A stretch of DNA of 64,000 bases from Gemmatimonadetes bacterium 2013_60CM_65_52 (GCA_002215645.1 NGFI01000004.1:427234-491233); one strand, 5' to 3'; positions 19,198 through 27,182 are shown, counted from the first letter of the stretch. Notes: generated by a model not told the origin, from the letters alone. Numbers and translations: made by a program.

Positions 19198-19758
19198 ATG
19201 CACATCGTCGACCTTATGTCAAAGCGGCTCATGGTGCGGGTTACGGCCCTCGTCAGAATGACCCGCGCGCTCACTCTCGTCGCGCTTCTTGGCGGGAGCG
19301 TCGCCGGTTGCCCTGACGGAGGCGTGAACATCACGACCCCGGCGAACCCCTGCGGCACGGGAACTCGGCTCGTGAAGGGTGCGTGCCTGCTGCTCTTCGA
19401 CGGCGTGTATATCGGGCCATTCTCCGGCACGAAGACTATCGTTGGGTTTAACGGGTCCACCAACGTGAGCGCGACTCTGAACCTCACCGTAACCAACGGC
19501 AGTCTGATCCGGGCAGCGTTCGATGGCGTGCCCTTTGCCGAAAACGTCGGCGTCACCAATAGCGGTCCAGGCATCAGTAACACACTGACGTGGCCGGTGG
19601 GGGTGCCGAACCCTGACCCGCGCGCTCCTTGCTCGTTTCACATGACCGGCACCTTCAGATCCGGCACGGCGCTCGGCAACACGGCCAGCGGCTCATGGTC
19701 GTACGACAACGGCAGCGGTTGCTCCGGTGGAGGCACCTGGCAGGCAAACGCGCCATAG
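19198..19758 (+). CDS. small secreted lipoprotein of unknown function
   Basis: A 186-residue protein. The ATG at 19198 is preferred because CGGAGG (19186-19191) sits at good spacing; an earlier in-frame ATG has no such site. The N-terminus contains a hydrophobic segment with lipobox GGSVAGC. The mature part starts PDGGVNITTPANPCGTGTRL and continues with beta-rich, glycine/serine/threonine-rich sequence and four further cysteines that could pair (ACLLL, PCSFH, SGCSGG). No family was recognised. It is the last gene before the tRNA-Pro island. Confidence 0.7.
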   Translation: MHIVDLMSKRLMVRVTALVRMTRALTLVALLGGSVAGCPDGGVNITTPANPCGTGTRLVKGACLLLFDGVYIGPFSGTKTIVGFNGSTNVSATLNLTVTNGSLIRAAFDGVPFAENVGVTNSGPGISNTLTWPVGVPNPDPRAPCSFHMTGTFRSGTALGNTASGSWSYDNGSGCSGGGTWQANAP

Positions 19759-19965
19759 TTGGTTTGTGGCTTTGAGCCGCTTCATCATGCAGAGCGCGCC
19801 TGCTGCGCTTGGGCGTGCTCCCGAGTGAGGGCTGGGATGAGAGCCACACCACCGTGAAATCTGCGCACCCCACCCAGCAGCAGGATTCAGGGCGCGATGC
19901 TGACACAAACAGCAAACCAGCGAAAGCTAAGTCGCGGGTCTGTTGGCAAACCATTGTAAATGACC

Positions 19966-20016
19966 ACTTATATGGTCGGGGCGACTGGATTTGAACCAGC
20001 GACCTCCTGCTCCCGA
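19966..20016 (-). repeat. left attachment repeat: 3' fragment of tRNA-Pro
   Basis: This copy holds the CCA end, acceptor 3' strand, T arm, variable loop and part of the anticodon arm of tRNA-Pro, identical to 28931-28981 for 51 bases. After TCCCGA the sequence diverges, so no functional tRNA can be made here. Confidence 0.88.
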
Positions 20017-20047
20017 TGCGGAACGGGCGATCTATTGGCGCCACGTC

Positions 20048-20165
20048 TTGCGGCATTCCCCTATGAGAAGTCGATCGCGGGGCGGAATGGCGAAATGGAC
20101 TTCCGATTGCGGCATTCCCCTATGAGAAGTCGATCGCGGGGCGGAATGGCGAAATGGACTTCCGA
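20048..20165. repeat. two perfect 59-bp tandem repeats
   Basis: The unit TTGCGGCATTCCCC...ACTTCCGA occurs at 20048-20106 and again at 20107-20165 without a mismatch. It lies 31 bases inside the left attachment repeat. It could be recombinase arm-binding sites or a recent duplication in decaying DNA. Confidence 0.9.
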
Positions 20166-20275
20166 CGAGTATCCGGCGCTCCACGTTGCACTTGCGTTAC
20201 AGCTGCTCGGCGTCCCTCAACGCAGGAAGGTGCCGAGGAGAAACCACATCTTCGCACCCCACTCTTGGCGCTCCC

Positions 20276-20401
20276 CTATTGTTCGCACAACCCATCGAAT
20301 CCCGGGAAAAGTGATCCGGCGTCAATCGACTCCAGCGCCAGCAGTCGAAGCAGACGCGGCGCGTGATGCACTGGAAGATTTATTCCGACCAGGACTGACA
20401 T
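20276..20401 (-). pseudogene. possible remnant of an FRG-domain protein (C-terminus)
   Basis: The short minus-strand frame beginning MSVLVGINLP ends with a block, ALESIDAGSLFPGFDGL, that resembles the C-terminus of FRG-domain proteins, in which an LFPGLDG-type motif is typical. Upstream sequence in that frame does not look like the rest of the domain and runs antisense to the Nudix fragment. FRG proteins are common in accessory and defence regions. The match rests on one short motif, so this is a weak call. Confidence 0.3.
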
Positions 20402-20537
20402 CTCATCAAGCCAGGGAAACTCCCGAGCGCTCTTGCTGGCCGAGCTGCCGGCGCTCGCGCTTCTCGTCAACCAGCTCGCGGCGAGCGCGGGAGGCAGCGG
20501 GCGTAGATTGCCGACCTCACCATCTTCGCTTTGAGAC

Positions 20538-20891
20538 GTGACGCCATCCTCGCCAGAGCCATCCAGGACCACCGTCCACGTCGTAGCCGCCGTCATCTGT
20601 CAGGATGGCAACTATCTCATCGCGCAACGTGCAGCGGAGAAGCGCCACGGTGGTACGTGGGAGTTCCCGGGCGGGAAGATTGAGCCGGGAGAAAGTTCCG
20701 AACGTGCGCTGGCCCGTGAACTCCGCGTTGGTGTCCGTTCGTGTGTCCGTTGCCTCGATTTCAGGCCGAAACGGACTTTCGCTCACGGGTCGCCAGTGCT
20801 GCTCTCATTGTTCCTTCATCGGGCTGTTGATAGCACTCCCGTTGTCCTCAAACCTCGTGTACTCGTGAGAATAGGCTCGCCAAAATTCTGA
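20538..20891 (+). pseudogene. truncated Nudix hydrolase (MutT-like 5' fragment)
   Basis: The first ~66 codons are clearly a MutT-type protein: VVAAVICQDGNYLIAQRAAEKRHGG, then WEFPGGKIEPGES and the start of the Nudix box. The box should read G-x5-E-x7-REUxEExGU but breaks after ALARELR; the essential EE-x-G part is missing and the following ~50 codons show no Nudix character. The protein cannot bind the catalytic metal and is presumably dead. The break looks like a recombination junction rather than a simple frameshift. Confidence 0.65.
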
Positions 20892-20906
20892 GGGCTAGCC
20901 GCTTCC

Positions 20907-21797
20907 CTAGTGTTCAAGCTCGCTATCCTGTTCGGCATTTGGCGGCTGCGATGAGTCCACGGTTTCGCCGGACCCGAGCGCTTTGGTAACTACCCGCGAA
21001 ATGCTTGCTATTGCTCTCGCGCCTTCGAGGGCTTCGGCCGGAAACTTGACGGCGCCCCCAATAACTCCGAGAGTTACAGCACCGGCAACGAGCCGCCTCC
21101 CGATTGCCGATAGGCGTAACGCCCGTTCAACCGCAAGACGCTGCCGATCATCGAGACGTGGGGAACCACGCATGAACGTACCGTCTTCCCTCAGGCCAAC
21201 GTTGGTTTGCAGTGAGCCGTCAAGTTCGTACGTTGAACGGCGAAGCGCTTCAGCTCCGACGATATCATAGTCGCCGCGCGCTTGCTTCATCTGAGAGAGC
21301 TGCTCTAGAAGAATTGCGACGAGGGGGTCATCCCGCGACAGAGCATTGACCGCTTCCTCCAGGTCCTTGTAGGCTTGGTCAAAGGCGGAGAGGTCCTCAG
21401 CGGTCAGGACGGCCTCAGTCGGTGAGGTAACTAGGGCACAGATGTGCAGCGCGCCGAGAACTAGGGGGTTGAGGTGCTCTGTTACGGTGTTGCCCCAGGC
21501 TACTTGCAGGAGATCGCCGCGCATCGCAGCCCGGACATGCTCAATCGCAGCCTCGTACGTCGGTCGTGGTAGAGAGGAGTGCTCTATGTCGCGAATCGCG
21601 CGGTCCAGTTGACCGTTTAGAAGAACAAGCGAGCGCAGTGTTGCGGTCATCTGTGGCGCGCTAGGTCCAGCATCGGGCTGCGATGTGCCGAGGACCCAGC
21701 CCCAGACGGTGAGCGCGCTACTTCCTTGGCCTTTGTGTATGAGTCCTCGTTCCAGCGCGGCGATCACACGCAGAATCGGAGAAGATGGTTTCGGCAT
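20907..21797 (-). CDS. unknown island protein, family member A
   Basis: A 296-residue mostly helical protein with no recognised domain. Landmarks are an N-terminal helix with WGWVLGT, a central acidic helix KDLEEAVNAL, the motif GDYDIVGAEALRRS, and a hydrophobic glycine/alanine segment near the C-terminus (RRLVAGAVTLGVIGGAVKF) that may be a membrane or pore helix. The tail is acidic. By eye it aligns along its length with the product of 23076-23897 (T-x-x-W near the start, DLE-x-x-V, Y-x-[IV]-x-GA-x-A-[IL]-R), suggesting distant homology. No Shine-Dalgarno site is evident before the ATG, so the message could be leaderless. Function unknown. Confidence 0.7.
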   Translation of the reverse strand: MPKPSSPILRVIAALERGLIHKGQGSSALTVWGWVLGTSQPDAGPSAPQMTATLRSLVLLNGQLDRAIRDIEHSSLPRPTYEAAIEHVRAAMRGDLLQVAWGNTVTEHLNPLVLGALHICALVTSPTEAVLTAEDLSAFDQAYKDLEEAVNALSRDDPLVAILLEQLSQMKQARGDYDIVGAEALRRSTYELDGSLQTNVGLREDGTFMRGSPRLDDRQRLAVERALRLSAIGRRLVAGAVTLGVIGGAVKFPAEALEGARAIASISRVVTKALGSGETVDSSQPPNAEQDSELEH

Positions 21798-21868
21798 TGT
21801 AGAGGGTGACTATTTCAAGGAGCGTGATTCCACGTCCGTCCCGTTCATGGTGACCGCCTCGCGCCGCA

Positions 21869-22129
21869 CTACGTACACCACTCGTAATAGTTCAGCCCCG
21901 AGTTCCGCGCTCCCTCCAGGAATGCCAGCGCATAGCACGCACGCTCCCGCCGGCGGAGCGCTCGCAGCAAGAGACCAAGGCTCGACAAGAAGCCAAAGGC
22001 GACAGCGAGTAGCAGAATCGGGCCCCAAAGCGCACGGGGCTCGGGCGAATCATCAAGGGTCACATAAGCCAATGAAGAGAGGCAGACAGCCAAAACCTGC
22101 CAATCCAGATGCAAGCTGACCCGTTTCAT
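21869..22129 (-). CDS. small two-helix membrane protein
   Basis: An 86-residue protein with two probable transmembrane helices (about residues 9-25 and 35-57) joined by an acidic loop (LDDSPEPRALWGP), followed by a positively charged RALRRRERACY stretch and a polar tail. The ATG is preceded by GGAGGAGAA at good spacing, which supports a real gene. It reads in the same direction as unknown protein A and could share its transcript. No family was recognised. Confidence 0.6.
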   Translation of the reverse strand: MKRVSLHLDWQVLAVCLSSLAYVTLDDSPEPRALWGPILLLAVAFGFLSSLGLLLRALRRRERACYALAFLEGARNSGLNYYEWCT

Positions 22130-22413
22130 GTGTTCTCCTCCGCCCGATTCAACGTAAACCTGTCCGCCGTGGCCACCGCTGTCGAGTAGAGTACCACGCT
22201 AGAGCCCCTCTCATTGCCCAGCACAGATCATACGGAGACAGGGTCGCTTGGCTGCCTCCTAGTCGTCGTTGTATGAGAGATCGATATCCGCTCGAGCGTC
22301 CGGCGGCCGTCGCTCGCAAACAGTGCCGATGCGCCCTAAAGGACTTGCCTGCGCAAGGCCCCCATCTGGCGCCGGGTGCGCGTTAGCTGCCAATTAGTTC
22401 CCCTCACCATGAG

Positions 22414-22851
22414 ATGCGGCGCGTATCTGGAGCCGAAGTCGTGGACCTCTTTGTATGGGTGGTGCTCGCGTTCCTCCTTGCGTTCATTCCCGCGGCGATC
22501 GCCAAGGGAAAGGGGCATAGCTTTGTCGAATGGTGGATCTTTGGATTCCTCCTATTCATAGTCGCCCTGCCGTACGCGCTGCTCCTGAAGCCAGCTGCCG
22601 GTTTCGTGGAAACCGAGCAGCGCGCGGCGGGAATGAAGAAGTGCCCGGACTGCGCCGAAATGATTCGAGGAGAAGCGCTGAAGTGCCGCTATTGCGGCAA
22701 GGTCTTCGACGAAGCCCAACCCGCGGCGCCAATCGCCGCAACGGTGACCGCCCCCGCGCGCGCGAGCGAGACGGGCGTCTCCAAGGGCGCAAAGGCCATC
22801 GCGCTATTGGCCTTTCTGCTCCTGCTGTACGGGCTATTCGCCTCTCAGTGA
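22414..22851 (+). CDS. membrane protein with zinc-ribbon motif
   Basis: A protein of about 145 residues. Two transmembrane helices lie near the N-terminus (VDLFVWVVLAFLLAFIPAAIA and WWIFGFLLFIVALPYALLL), separated by the short loop KGKGHSFVE. A zinc ribbon follows with paired cysteines KKCPDCAEMIRGEALKCRYC, then a flexible Ala/Pro linker and a C-terminal transmembrane helix. This layout is shared by many small accessory membrane proteins of unknown function. A GTG at 22441 with GGAG eight bases upstream may be the real start, which would remove nine residues without affecting any domain. Confidence 0.75.
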   Translation: MRRVSGAEVVDLFVWVVLAFLLAFIPAAIAKGKGHSFVEWWIFGFLLFIVALPYALLLKPAAGFVETEQRAAGMKKCPDCAEMIRGEALKCRYCGKVFDEAQPAAPIAATVTAPARASETGVSKGAKAIALLAFLLLLYGLFASQ

Positions 22852-22904
22852 CGTCGGAGGCTCCATCAACGATCTTAAGGACGAACGCCCAAGTTTCCCA
22901 CGAC

Positions 22905-23075
22905 GTGACCGGTTGGTGGCGGCTCTACACGTTCACCGCGGGAGAATCACGTGAGCCGATGGACGAGGCGATCTCGCGTCAGCTCGCGAACGCGGGGCTA
23001 TCTCGGCGGAAGAAGCCGTCTGAGGTCGGGAAGCACGCGGACGGACAGCAACATCCACCCACCGGAGCGAAATAA
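22905..23075 (+). CDS. possible small protein coupled to the next gene
   Basis: A 56-codon frame from GTG, containing VTGWWRLYTFTAGE and DEAISRQLANAGLSRRKKP, with normal protein-like composition. Its stop TAA (23073-23075) is followed directly by the GTG of the next gene, which suggests translational coupling. No clear Shine-Dalgarno precedes the GTG, and a shorter start at the ATG 22959-22961 is possible. Support comes only from composition and position. Confidence 0.35.
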   Translation: MTGWWRLYTFTAGESREPMDEAISRQLANAGLSRRKKPSEVGKHADGQQHPPTGAK

Positions 23076-23897
23076 GTGACCGCGCAATCTGGGTTTGGCG
23101 GGAAGTCGAACTGCCTTAAGCGCGCCGCCCATTACCTAAAGCGCGCGGCGGAATTCTCAATCGAGTCGGAGCCCTCGTTGAATACCTTTCACGCGTGGGC
23201 TCGAGTACTCGAAGTCCCCGATTCCACGGGCCGCCCTGAGTACGAGCAGGAACTTCAGACCGCTGTGATGGAGCGACTGCTCGCGATTCGCGCCGATCTC
23301 ACGCTGGCGCGGAAACTCCTGCTGAACTCGATATACCCGCCAGACATCTATAGCTCGGCGTTTGACAAGGCGCTGATGGTTACGTCGGGGCAATATCTAG
23401 CGCTCGGCTGGTCCTCGATTCGGCAGCTACTGACGGAGGATGTGGTGAGCGTTCTCAGGCTCTGCGCAACTGCGATCGGTGATGAAGAGCGCGAGATCGC
23501 TGTGGATGAGCTGGAAGCAATCATTGCCATGCTGTCTGATCTCGAGGCGGTCGTGTCGGCCGCCGAACTCGACGCCGACGTGAAGAGCCTGTTCTACGAT
23601 CAGATTGCCATTCTTCGAAGGGCGTTGAGAGAGTATCCGGTTCGCGGTGCGCAAGCGATTCGCCAGGCGTTCTATATCGCCGTCGGTGAGTGGTACGATC
23701 GCAATGGAGATTCGAGGGCGTCGAAGGCCGGAGCCAGCAAATTGGCCGCGCGGTTCAACGACGTCATGGTGGAGGTTCAGCGCGTCCTCGCCCTCGCGAA
23801 GACCGGCGAGTCGCTAATAGCCGGTGCGCCTGGCGTGATCGAGCGAATCGGAAATGGCATCGACGCAGTGCGCCGCGCTCTGACGTCAGGAAGCTGA
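23076..23897 (+). CDS. unknown island protein, family member B
   Basis: A 273-residue, mostly helical protein with a GTG start and GGAG eight bases upstream. Landmarks: FSIESEPSLNTFHAWARVLEVP near the start, LRLCATAIGDEE in the middle, the acidic helix MLSDLEAVV, the basic motif LRRALREYPVRGAQAIRQA, and a Gly/Ala-rich stretch near the C-terminus (GESLIAGAPGVIERIGNGI). These landmarks fall in the same order as in the protein encoded at 20907-21797, so I regard the two as distant relatives. No catalytic motif is evident. Its role is unknown. Confidence 0.7.
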   Translation: MTAQSGFGGKSNCLKRAAHYLKRAAEFSIESEPSLNTFHAWARVLEVPDSTGRPEYEQELQTAVMERLLAIRADLTLARKLLLNSIYPPDIYSSAFDKALMVTSGQYLALGWSSIRQLLTEDVVSVLRLCATAIGDEEREIAVDELEAIIAMLSDLEAVVSAAELDADVKSLFYDQIAILRRALREYPVRGAQAIRQAFYIAVGEWYDRNGDSRASKAGASKLAARFNDVMVEVQRVLALAKTGESLIAGAPGVIERIGNGIDAVRRALTSGS

Positions 23898-24594
23898 AAT
23901 GGCACCGGGGCCTCGCGCGATCACGGCCTGCATCGGGACCGCGAGCCGCGGAATGCAGTTCTGCGTCGATGATGTGGTGGGAGGACAGTGATCTCGTTGC
24001 CCCTGGCGTTACGGTGCCGTGCGCGGTCGGTGAGCAGACTGGCCGTTCACCCGGAGCAGGAGAACTCCCATGAGGGGCTCCCATCTGTGAAGTCGAATGG
24101 CGCAGCGGCGTACCGTGGGGAGCGTGGCGCTCTCCCTACTGGCCTGTGGCGCCAGCCCCTCACGGCGGTCTGCCGAACTTCAGTTAACTCCGTATTCCCG
24201 ACGTTTACCGCCTATAGGAGTGGGCATGAATTAAGTATAGGATCGAGCCCGAAAGTCTACCGAAGCCTTGATGCCCCAGCCGGCCCGTGACGGTTGCGTG
24301 CAGTCGGTGTCCGGCGTCACTGCAGAGTCTGGACGGAAACCTGAACTTACTCAGGTCGTAGGGATATCGGAGCCGGAACCTGCTGACAGCCGAGGGTATA
24401 GATGCCTTGACCGCGCAGCACGGGAGCCGTACCTTCGGGCGATTGCGCGTCAAGGCACGCAGTGTGTCTGCGGTTGAGGGGCCGGGTGGTCTCGTGCTGT
24501 TCCGCCGAGTGAGGCACTGCTGTTGCTACTGAAGCCGCCGACGTGGGCGGCGTTTCGTGTTGTATATTCACGCACCATTCCTTTAGGGGGAAGA
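23898..24594. other. gene-poor stretch within the island
   Basis: About 700 bases in which the frames on both strands lack recognisable domains, good starts or consistent codon use. It is probably a mixture of regulatory sequence and decayed DNA ahead of the small ORF at 24595. Confidence 0.4.
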
Positions 24595-24693
24595 ATGCAC
24601 AATGTTTCTCGTAAGCTACTCGTGAAGGGCCGCGTGGCTCCTCTTTGCCGTTCGGTCGTGCCTCACGATCAGCAGGGAACCATTTGGGACTGA
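24595..24693 (+). CDS. candidate 32-residue small protein with strong ribosome-binding site
   Basis: A short frame beginning MHNVSRKLLVKGRVAPLC and ending GTIWD. It is preceded by AGGGGG (24585-24590) at good spacing from the ATG. A 13-bp perfect hairpin starts 24 bases after the stop. The protein is basic and has one cysteine. A competing ATG seven bases later opens only a seven-codon frame. A lone small ORF with its own ribosome-binding site and hairpin in a gene-poor island is suggestive of a small peptide or leader, but conservation cannot be judged here. Confidence 0.45.
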   Translation: MHNVSRKLLVKGRVAPLCRSVVPHDQQGTIWD

Positions 24694-24716
24694 GTGCTAG
24701 CGCGGCGACATCGAAC

Positions 24717-24747
24717 AGAAGGGCCTGCTGAAAAAGCAGGCCCTTCT
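24717..24747. terminator. perfect 13-bp hairpin, probable terminator
   Basis: AGAAGGGCCTGCT and its exact inverse complement are separated by the loop GAAAA. There is no T-run on either side, so termination would be weak or factor-assisted. The spacing after the small ORF at 24595 suggests it ends that transcript. Confidence 0.6.
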
Positions 24748-24888
24748 CCATTTCCGCATGCTTAGAAATTATTAAGCGAGCTCTCCCGTTGAGAAGCCAT
24801 GTTCGCCGCACCATCTCGTCGCCCTCGCCTCGGACAGTTCCACAATCCCGGCATCGGGTGATCCTCTGTCTCAATCCGGTGGACGCCA

Positions 24889-26034
24889 ATGCCCGAAAAG
24901 ACGACCAGCCAGCGCTTACTTCATTCGGCAATCGTGCTGGGCTTCGCAGTGGCGGCAGTTCTCATCCTCACATGGACGGAGGGCACTGGGAAAGAGACCT
25001 TCTGGAGCTTTGTCTCCAAGCACTTTGAGCGCCAGGCTCTAGAAGCAATCACACTCGCGTGCCTGCTATACCTCGTTCATGAAGTCCCTTGGTTCAGACA
25101 CTTCTCTGTCGAGACGGTGCGAGAGGTGGTAGATGCCGACTTTCTCGCTCGAGCATCTGATCCGACAATGCTCATGAAGCTCACTCCCGCTGCACGATCA
25201 GCGATCGAACGCGCGCTATGGGAGGCAAATTACTCACCTGCGGAATTGCCGGAGACGGTGAAGACACTCTTCACAAAACTGACAGAGATTCGCGAAACGA
25301 CACGCCTGTACCGCACCCACTACCGGGAAATGCTGAAATACGCTGACGGCGTGGGTGCTTCCGACCGATACGAAGTCCGATCCACCAAGGAGTTTGTGTT
25401 CCACAACCATGGGTCCGCGGCGGTGCACCATCCATTCAAAGTGCAAGCGATTGTCTATTCGCCGGTTCGTGATGGATCAGGGCATCAGAAGATTGAGCAC
25501 CCCGTAGTAAACGAGAACAGGCAGCTTGTCCCTGTAGGGGAGCGGATTACTGAAGACCTTGGCGAGAAAACAACGATCGTGCGGGATTATGTTGTGGAGC
25601 TGCCCGCTAGGTCCGAAACGCGCCTGACTTACTCCTACCAGATGGAGGAAGCGAAAACACAGCCGTGGGTCATGTCGTTTAATACGCCGGTACACGGGTA
25701 CGATCTAACGGTTGAGCACCCCGCGGGCATTCTCCCAAACGTTTACGTCTTTGGAGTTGGCGGCAGTAAGCCCAACCCTCTCCCCCTTGATGCGGAAAGG
25801 GGCAGTACTGATCAAGTTCACAAATGGGTGTACGACGGGTGGATGATGCCCAACCAAGGGCTTGTCGTCTCCTTCCCACGCAAGCCAACGAAGGGGAAGC
25901 CACCAACGCCGAACGAGGGTACTCCTTCCGATCAGAAACAGTTAACGGAGCCAGGCCCGAAAGGATTGCTTACAGACGGAAAGACGGAGCCCGACAAGCC
26001 CCAACAGCCTTGCTCCGAGGCGGTGCGCGAATGA
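24889..26034 (+). CDS. two-transmembrane protein with large beta-rich domain
   Basis: A 381-residue protein. Two hydrophobic helices lie near residues 12-30 (AIVLGFAVAAVLILTW) and 50-66 (ITLACLLYLVHEV), followed by a helical region (about 90-155) and a strand-rich region (about 170-330) with VHHPFKVQAIVYSP and ETRLTYSYQME. The last 50 residues are Pro/Lys/Thr-rich and probably disordered. The layout, two membrane helices then a beta-rich cytoplasmic domain, recalls 2TM-beta effectors of nucleotide-signalling defence systems. No nucleotidyltransferase is encoded nearby and I cannot show homology. Function unknown. Confidence 0.7.
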   Translation: MPEKTTSQRLLHSAIVLGFAVAAVLILTWTEGTGKETFWSFVSKHFERQALEAITLACLLYLVHEVPWFRHFSVETVREVVDADFLARASDPTMLMKLTPAARSAIERALWEANYSPAELPETVKTLFTKLTEIRETTRLYRTHYREMLKYADGVGASDRYEVRSTKEFVFHNHGSAAVHHPFKVQAIVYSPVRDGSGHQKIEHPVVNENRQLVPVGERITEDLGEKTTIVRDYVVELPARSETRLTYSYQMEEAKTQPWVMSFNTPVHGYDLTVEHPAGILPNVYVFGVGGSKPNPLPLDAERGSTDQVHKWVYDGWMMPNQGLVVSFPRKPTKGKPPTPNEGTPSDQKQLTEPGPKGLLTDGKTEPDKPQQPCSEAVRE

Positions 26035-26074
26035 AACGCATGGCCCTTCTCGGCGCCAAGGAGCCACGCGTCCT

Positions 26075-26732
26075 TCAGTGCAGGATGCCCAGCCCAGGCC
26101 CGTAGATGCGGCAGCGCTGCATGAGGCGATCGATCACGTCCTGCGTCGCCAGGTCAGGGTGGGTTCGGAATTCCTCGAAGACGTCGCCTCGTTCATCGAA
26201 CGAGATCAGCAAGACGCGGTTCGGTGCGATCTGGTAATTGGACGACGCATCGCGCGGGTTTTCGTCGGGCGGCAGGTCTTCAAGCGTGGGCGGGAGCTCG
26301 TCGAGAACTGGCGGACGCGGCATGGGAGGACCGATGTGTGCAACGGTGCGACCTCCCGCCGGCTTCTCGGCACCAGCCGGAGCGTGCGCTCACCGTCCCG
26401 GTGCCTCATGGTTGTTCGCATCAGGTGATCCCTCGTGCGCTCAGGGCGACGCGAAGGTCCGTTGGCAAACCTCCCGCCACTCCACGTGTCGCTGTTCTCC
26501 CACCCCACGTACTGCATCGGCCGCTCGAGATACCAGCCGAGCAGCATGTCGACCAAGTCACGGCTCCAGCTCTGCTCGTCGTCGCACCGGAGCTGAAAAA
26601 ACGTCCCGGCGCACTGAGGTCAGGCGCGAAGATCTCGCCAAGGAGCAGGCGACGCAGCCATGCGCGCGCCTTCTTCCCGAACTTGACTGGAGGCTCAAAG
26701 GCGTCCTCACTCTCCTTCCAAGTCTCGCTCAT
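26075..26732 (-). pseudogene. unknown gene broken by two frameshifts
   Basis: Three protein-like segments lie in successive minus-strand frames. The first starts MSETWKESEDAFEPPVKFG and reads to a run of six T residues in its coding strand (26598-26603 region). One extra base there would continue into QLRCDDEQSWSRDLVDMLLG and WYLERPMQYVGWENS. A second shift further on leads to LPPTLEDLPPDENPRDAS and the end IYGPGLGILH. Either this is a decayed gene or the homopolymer marks a sequencing error or slippage site. No family was recognised. It is divergent from the XRE regulator. Confidence 0.45.
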
Positions 26733-26866
26733 GCATCCACCCCTGCGTGTTGTCCCGTCGGGCCGCGCGCGCGATATTGCGAAAGCGCAACCCTCGGGGA
26801 GCGTGGGCGGGATCGTCGGCAACTCTTCTCGGGGGCGCCGAAGGTCCCGTTTCTCTTGCCGGAAGC

Positions 26867-26939
26867 TTACAAGCTTGCTGGCAAGATATCAAGAGGATGC
26901 TGTTACGACCTTGCTTGTAATGCCAGGCTGCTGTATACT
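26867..26939 (+). promoter_or_regulatory. sigma-70-type promoter with inverted-repeat operator for the XRE gene
   Basis: TTGCTT (26911-26916) and TATACT (26934-26939) are separated by exactly 17 bases. Transcription would begin about where the ATG at 26946 starts, predicting a leaderless message. TTACAAGC (26867-26874) and its inverse GCTTGTAA (26913-26920) form an inverted repeat whose right arm covers the -35, a plausible autoregulatory operator. Confidence 0.7.
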
Positions 26940-26945
26940 CCCGAC

Positions 26946-27182
26946 ATGGAGACTGCCGTGACCGTGCGCTTTCGACTCGCCGAGGTGCTCGCCGGACGAA
27001 ACGAGTCGATGAGCCAGAGCGAGCTCTCGCGCCGCTCCGGGGTCTCGATGACGACCATCAATGCGATGGCGCTCAACAAGACCAAACAGGTCTCGCTCGC
27101 GACGCTGGACGCGCTCAGCGCGGCGCTCGGCGTGGCTCCTGGTGAGCTACTCGTACGCGAGAGCACGCGTCGCAAGCGGTGA
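26946..27182 (+). CDS. XRE-family helix-turn-helix transcriptional regulator
   Basis: A 78-residue protein consisting of one Cro/C1-type HTH domain: SQSELSRRSGVSMTTINAM forms the two core helices, followed by VSLATLDALSAALGVAPGELL, which is characteristic of the family. A basic tail RESTRRKR ends the protein. The ATG at 26946 lies seven bases after a near-consensus -10, so the message is probably leaderless. A long frame running into this gene from 26238 is spurious upstream of this ATG. It probably represses its own promoter and perhaps the divergent broken gene. Confidence 0.85.
   Translation: METAVTVRFRLAEVLAGRNESMSQSELSRRSGVSMTTINAMALNKTKQVSLATLDALSAALGVAPGELLVRESTRRKR

Noticed and set aside
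20048..20165. Possible CRISPR array
   Set aside because: Only two directly abutting 59-bp units with no spacers and no cas genes nearby.
22951..23079. Alternative GTG frame overlapping the small protein at 22905
   Set aside because: Extremely Arg/Ser/Thr-rich product typical of a shifted frame.
24347..24931. 194-codon minus-strand open frame in the island
   Set aside because: It runs across the hairpin at 24717 and the start of the 2TM gene and has no protein-like pattern.
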